Source: Candidatus Methanofastidiosia archaeon (GTDB lineage: Archaea > Methanobacteriota_B > Thermococci > Methanofastidiosales > Methanofastidiosaceae). Taken from it: a stretch of DNA of 17,397 bases. Within the stretch, counting starts at the first letter, position 1. Each line of letters opens with the position of its first letter. Below, piece after piece: positions 14,951 to 17,397 of the stretch. The DNA lies in assembly GCA_003558335.1 (NCBI GenBank), contig PWMA01000171.1, forward strand, positions 1 through 17,397, in the 5' to 3' direction. Both the position numbers and the translations under genes were made by a program. Under the pieces are notes generated by a model, which did no database searches, was not told the DNA's origin, and saw only the letters and a program-made list of their open reading frames with translations.

Positions 14951-15055
14951 GCACTAGAAAATACATTATAGGTTAAAAAGATTTTGCTGCAAAATAATTT
15001 AAATTTAAAAAATAAAAATTTTATTACTGAACAGAAAAATAATCGCTATATATAT
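14951..15055 (-). promoter_or_regulatory. Candidate purE-purM promoter
   Basis: On the minus strand, CAAAATCTTTTTAACC (plus-strand 14971-14987) resembles a BRE/TATA pair centred about 24-28 nt before the purE ATG. With no Shine-Dalgarno sequence near that ATG, leaderless initiation is the simplest reading. The rest of the gap is AT-rich and otherwise featureless apart from the T-rich run listed separately. Confidence 0.4.
15007..15018 (-). terminator. Possible T-rich terminator after the zinc-finger gene
   Basis: On the minus strand this reads TTTTTATTTTTT, about 40 nt beyond the stop of the 54-residue zinc-finger gene. Archaeal RNA polymerase commonly terminates at such oligo-T runs without a hairpin. 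In a region this AT-rich the run could also be chance. Confidence 0.35.
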
Positions 15056-15220
15056 TTAATATCTTCTTGGATTTTTTTTCTGATAACATTCCTTACAGTA
15101 AACAGGTCTTTCTCCATCTGGTTTAAATGGAACTTCAGTTTCCTGTTCACATTCTGCACAAGTTGCTTTGTGCATTTCTCGAGGAGGCCTGTCATATCCT
15201 CCTCTTCTTTCACCATACAT
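15056..15220 (-). CDS. 54-residue zinc-finger protein of the CxxC-x17-CxxC type
   Basis: A small basic protein that I translated directly. It has an Arg/Gly-rich start (MYGERRGGYDRPPREMHK), then Cys21-x2-Cys24, 17 residues, and Cys42-x2-Cys45 in the context ETEVPFKPDGERPVYCKECY. The exact x17 spacing with VPF.P...RPVYC matches a known family of small zinc-binding domains found in bacteria and archaea, often at the end of nucleic-acid-binding proteins. Its molecular role is not established. ATG at 15220 has GGAG about 9 nt upstream. It lies between purD and purE on the same strand but has its own AT-rich upstream region, so it may be independently transcribed. The basic N-terminus suggests RNA or DNA contact, which is inference. 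Confidence 0.88.
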   Translation of the reverse strand: MYGERRGGYDRPPREMHKATCAECEQETEVPFKPDGERPVYCKECYQKKNPRRY

Positions 15221-15363
15221 TTAAATTACTCCTTTGTTTCCCCTTGCGGGATTAAATATAAGGTACATATTTAGTTTATAAGGTTGATTATTCAAATAAT
15301 TTTTTAATACATTAATTTTATCAGAAAATAAATATATAAACATTTATTTAGAAACTATCTATA
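15221..15363 (-). promoter_or_regulatory. AT-rich gap with candidate promoter of the zinc-finger gene
   Basis: This 143-nt gap follows the purD stop. On the minus strand two TATA-like boxes are present: CCTTATAAAC (plus-strand 15274-15283) and CCTTATATTTAA (15253-15264). The first would leave a leader of roughly 30 nt containing GGAG, which fits better. A TTTATATATTTATTTT stretch near the purD end could act as terminator or promoter. A tiny CCC-GCAA-GGG hairpin at about 15240-15249 is too short to interpret. Confidence 0.4.
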
Positions 15364-16875
15364 TTAATCAACATTTTTACCAATTTTTTTCCTGAAACTT
15401 TTGCCTAAGAATCTTATGTACTCATCTGATATTGACTGATATGCTATTTCGCTCGCTTGAGCATATGTATTTGCTAAACCTCCTCCAAGTATAACACGTC
15501 CACCCCCAACTGCAATATTGCCTGTTTGCGTAATAAATGTTCCAGCGTGCCTGTGAAAAGATTTTTCGGGAATATCAATTGAATAATCTATAACTTGACC
15601 TGTAAGGTGTTTTCCAGGATACCCAGGTGGCATCTTAGAAGCTTCAAACCCACATCCTTTAAACCATGGAAAACTACCACTTACCGTAAATACTCCAACA
15701 CAAACTTCTTTTTTAAATTTTATATCTAATTCTTTGAGTTTTCCTTTATAACTTTTTTTTGCTATATCATAAAGAGATGTTTCAATTGTTGGCCACCTAC
15801 CTTCTGCTTCAGGTGACCCATCTCTGCCATTTATTTCAAAGACATAAAAATTGTAATTATTATTCTCTTTTATAGCACAAAGGCCAAAATATATTATTCC
15901 ATTAAATTGCAATTTTTCTTCTTCCAAAAGATTATTTAGAAATGGAACAACTATAGTATTTTCAATCTTTTCAACTAAATCATTCCTTTCTTTTAATAGA
16001 GGATGTGGAGAAATGACACCCATACCACCTGTTATGTAATTTACCATTTCACCTGGGTGATCCATTTTATTATTGAATCTTTTTATCATAAAAGTATCTT
16101 CTGGATCAAATCTTTCAGGATAGTCTTTTGCACTGCCAAGATATTTTATACTATCACCACTGACTGCGAAAAAAACCATTACTTCTTCTCCATATAGCCT
16201 CTCTTCTATAGTTAATTTGTCGACGGGACTACATATTACACCTGAAACCATAAAATCATCAACGGCACTTAAAGCCTCATTTAGAGTATTACAAACCCGT
16301 GATCCTTTTCCATCAAATAAGTAAGGATACTTCACAACATATTTCTTCCCATTTTTACCAAAATTATCTTTTAAAAAATTTTTTGCTTTGTCTGGATCAT
16401 AAAAATTTTCAAAATTAGGGCAGGGTATATCCCATTTTTCCATAAGATCGTTTGCATAACATTTATCAGCTTCAATAATCATAGATTTCGAATTTGGTCC
16501 CCAACAAGGGATACCTTTTTTTTCACAATTTTCTTTTAAACCCAATGACAAGTACTTTTCTTGTCCTCCTACCACCATATCAATATTATTTTCAGATAAA
16601 TAAGAAATTACCTCATTAAGTTCATCGAGTCTCTTTACTTTTCCGAAATTTTCTTGAACTTCTTTCTTATAATCGTTAATAAATTTCTTTATATCTTCAA
16701 AACTTCTAATTTTAATTCTATCTTTTCCAACAGGCCAAACACATTTTTTTTCAAATACTCCACCGAGATTTCCAGGTAGAACATGAACTTCAGCTACATT
16801 TTTAGATTTTGCAATTGACTCTGCCAAAGCCCATTCCCGGGCCCCTCCTCCAACAACAGCCCAAACGTCATTCAA
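15364..16875 (-). CDS. purD: PurD, phosphoribosylamine-glycine ligase (long, divergent form)
   Basis: ATP-grasp ligase making GAR from phosphoribosylamine and glycine, purine step 2. Family marks are VVGGGAREWALAESIA (usual form GGREHAL), VLPGNLGG, DMVVGGQE, WGPNSKSMIIEADK, VVKYPYLFDGKGSR, ITGGMGVISP, EINGRDGSPEAEG, and the C-terminal HAGTF with VGGGRVI. At 503 residues it is clearly longer than the usual 420-440, with extra sequence after the N-terminal loop and before GGMG, where the common QDHKR segment reads KDYPERF. I choose TTG at 16875: GGTGAT lies 3 nt upstream and it leaves a 13-nt gap after purF. The longer GTG start at 16911 would overlap purF and add 12 residues the family lacks. 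Context with purF supports the call; altered specificity is possible. Confidence 0.85.
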   Translation of the reverse strand: MNDVWAVVGGGAREWALAESIAKSKNVAEVHVLPGNLGGVFEKKCVWPVGKDRIKIRSFEDIKKFINDYKKEVQENFGKVKRLDELNEVISYLSENNIDMVVGGQEKYLSLGLKENCEKKGIPCWGPNSKSMIIEADKCYANDLMEKWDIPCPNFENFYDPDKAKNFLKDNFGKNGKKYVVKYPYLFDGKGSRVCNTLNEALSAVDDFMVSGVICSPVDKLTIEERLYGEEVMVFFAVSGDSIKYLGSAKDYPERFDPEDTFMIKRFNNKMDHPGEMVNYITGGMGVISPHPLLKERNDLVEKIENTIVVPFLNNLLEEEKLQFNGIIYFGLCAIKENNNYNFYVFEINGRDGSPEAEGRWPTIETSLYDIAKKSYKGKLKELDIKFKKEVCVGVFTVSGSFPWFKGCGFEASKMPPGYPGKHLTGQVIDYSIDIPEKSFHRHAGTFITQTGNIAVGGGRVILGGGLANTYAQASEIAYQSISDEYIRFLGKSFRKKIGKNVD

Positions 16876-16888
16876 AAAATCACCATTT

Positions 16889-17397
16889 TTAACTATATTT
16901 TGACCTATCACTTTCTCTTGTCATAGTAAGAGTTTTCATTGTTATTTCAGGTATATGCGTTGGATATTTTCCATTTAAACATGCAAGACATAGTTCGTTC
17001 TTTTTAAGACCAATGGCCTTTACTAATCCTTTTAAATTTTGGTATGTAACAGAATCTGCTCCAATTTTTTCTGCAACTGAGTCTGTATATCTTGAAGCAA
17101 TAAGTTCATTTTCAGTAGGCATATCAATACCATAATAACAAGGATGCTTTATCGGAGGGCAAGTCGATATCATATGCACTTCTTTAGCACCGTTATTTTT
17201 GAGCATCGAGACTATTCTCTTGCTTGTAGTTCCTCTAACTATGCTATCGTCAACAAGAATTACTCTTTTCCCCCTTATTTCCCCCTTAATTACATTAAGT
17301 TTATCTTTAACTGCTACATCTCTTGAAATCTGAGTTGGCATAATAAATGTTCTACCGATATATCTGTTTTTTATCAACCCTTCTCTGTGCTTAATTC
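16889..17397 (-). CDS. purF: PurF, amidophosphoribosyltransferase (C-terminal part; 5' end beyond window)
   Basis: First enzyme of purine synthesis, moving the glutamine amide nitrogen to PRPP. The frame is open to base 17397 and reads REGLIKNRYIGRTFI at its start, a conserved internal segment, so the glutaminase half lies outside and the apparent TTG start at 17377 is not real. The PRPP loop VILVDDSIVRGTTS, then HPCYYGID and the final LCLACLNGKYPTHIP are present. The Cys in HPCYYG and the CxxC near the end match three of the four [4Fe-4S] ligands of the Bacillus subtilis type enzyme, suggesting an oxygen-sensitive iron-sulfur PurF suited to an anaerobe. The purD gene begins 13 nt downstream. 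Confidence 0.95.
   Translation of the reverse strand, partial: IKHREGLIKNRYIGRTFIMPTQISRDVAVKDKLNVIKGEIRGKRVILVDDSIVRGTTSKRIVSMLKNNGAKEVHMISTCPPIKHPCYYGIDMPTENELIASRYTDSVAEKIGADSVTYQNLKGLVKAIGLKKNELCLACLNGKYPTHIPEITMKTLTMTRESDRSKYS

Noticed and set aside
15240..15250. CCC-GCAA-GGG hairpin upstream of the zinc-finger gene, considered as RNA element or terminator
   Set aside because: Stem of only three pairs, no further pairing around it, and no conserved riboswitch features.
14984..15274. 96-codon plus-strand frame over the gap between purE and purD
   Set aside because: It runs antisense to the 54-residue zinc protein, whose exact CxxC-x17-CxxC spacing and binding site make it the real gene; the longer frame is rich in Phe/Ser/Asn from AT-rich DNA and shows no motif.
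1..17397. Mobile elements, CRISPR arrays, tRNA or rRNA genes, defence systems
   Set aside because: No transposase-like protein, regularly spaced repeats, cloverleaf or rRNA-like sequence was seen; the window is core metabolism on compact operons.

Overview
The window looks like a compact, AT-rich archaeal chromosome segment. Evidence: LysW-dependent lysine synthesis, PurP (the archaeal formate-dependent step-9 purine enzyme), HdrABC with an MvhD-type subunit, an iron-sulfur flavoprotein, TATA-like promoters, and ribosome binding sites of the form GGTGAT placed 3-9 nt before starts. HdrABC plus MvhD points to a methanogen or a close relative. A methanogen combined with LysW-type lysine synthesis would fit a lineage near Thermococci (for example Methanofastidiosales), but this placement is inference and was not tested. 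Genes are tightly packed: stop/start overlaps such as TAGTG, TAATG and ATGA are common, several starts are GTG or TTG, and no gene-free stretch exceeds about 145 nt. No rRNA, tRNA, CRISPR array, insertion sequence or prophage gene was seen.

Region 1 (1-6124, minus strand): a lysine operon in the order lysW, homocitrate synthase, homoaconitase large and small subunits, homoisocitrate dehydrogenase, lysX, lysY. LysY runs off the left edge; LysZ, LysJ and LysK are not in view. Together these enzymes make 2-aminoadipate from 2-oxoglutarate and acetyl-CoA, attach it to the C-terminal Glu of the carrier LysW, and begin reducing it towards lysine. Some may also serve arginine or leucine synthesis.

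Region 2 (6125-7029, plus strand): a divergently transcribed Lrp/AsnC regulator, followed 7 nt later by a stand-alone response-regulator receiver. The shared intergenic region carries three similar half-sites spaced about two helical turns apart. The ligand-sensing (RAM) domain of the regulator closely resembles a RAM domain fused to the C-terminus of the homocitrate synthase. Lysine may therefore be sensed twice at this locus, once on the enzyme and once on the promoter.

Region 3 (7007-9180): purP and an iron-sulfur flavoprotein on the minus strand, divergent from a small thioredoxin-like protein on the plus strand.

Region 4 (9173-13456, minus strand): hdrA, hdrC, hdrB, an mvhD/flpD-type gene and a hydrogenase maturation protease. 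This encodes the soluble electron-bifurcating heterodisulfide reductase and its link to a hydrogenase (or formate dehydrogenase) whose own subunits lie elsewhere.

Region 5 (13559-17397, minus strand): purine genes purF (cut by the right edge), an unusually long and divergent purD, a 54-residue zinc-finger protein, purE and purM.
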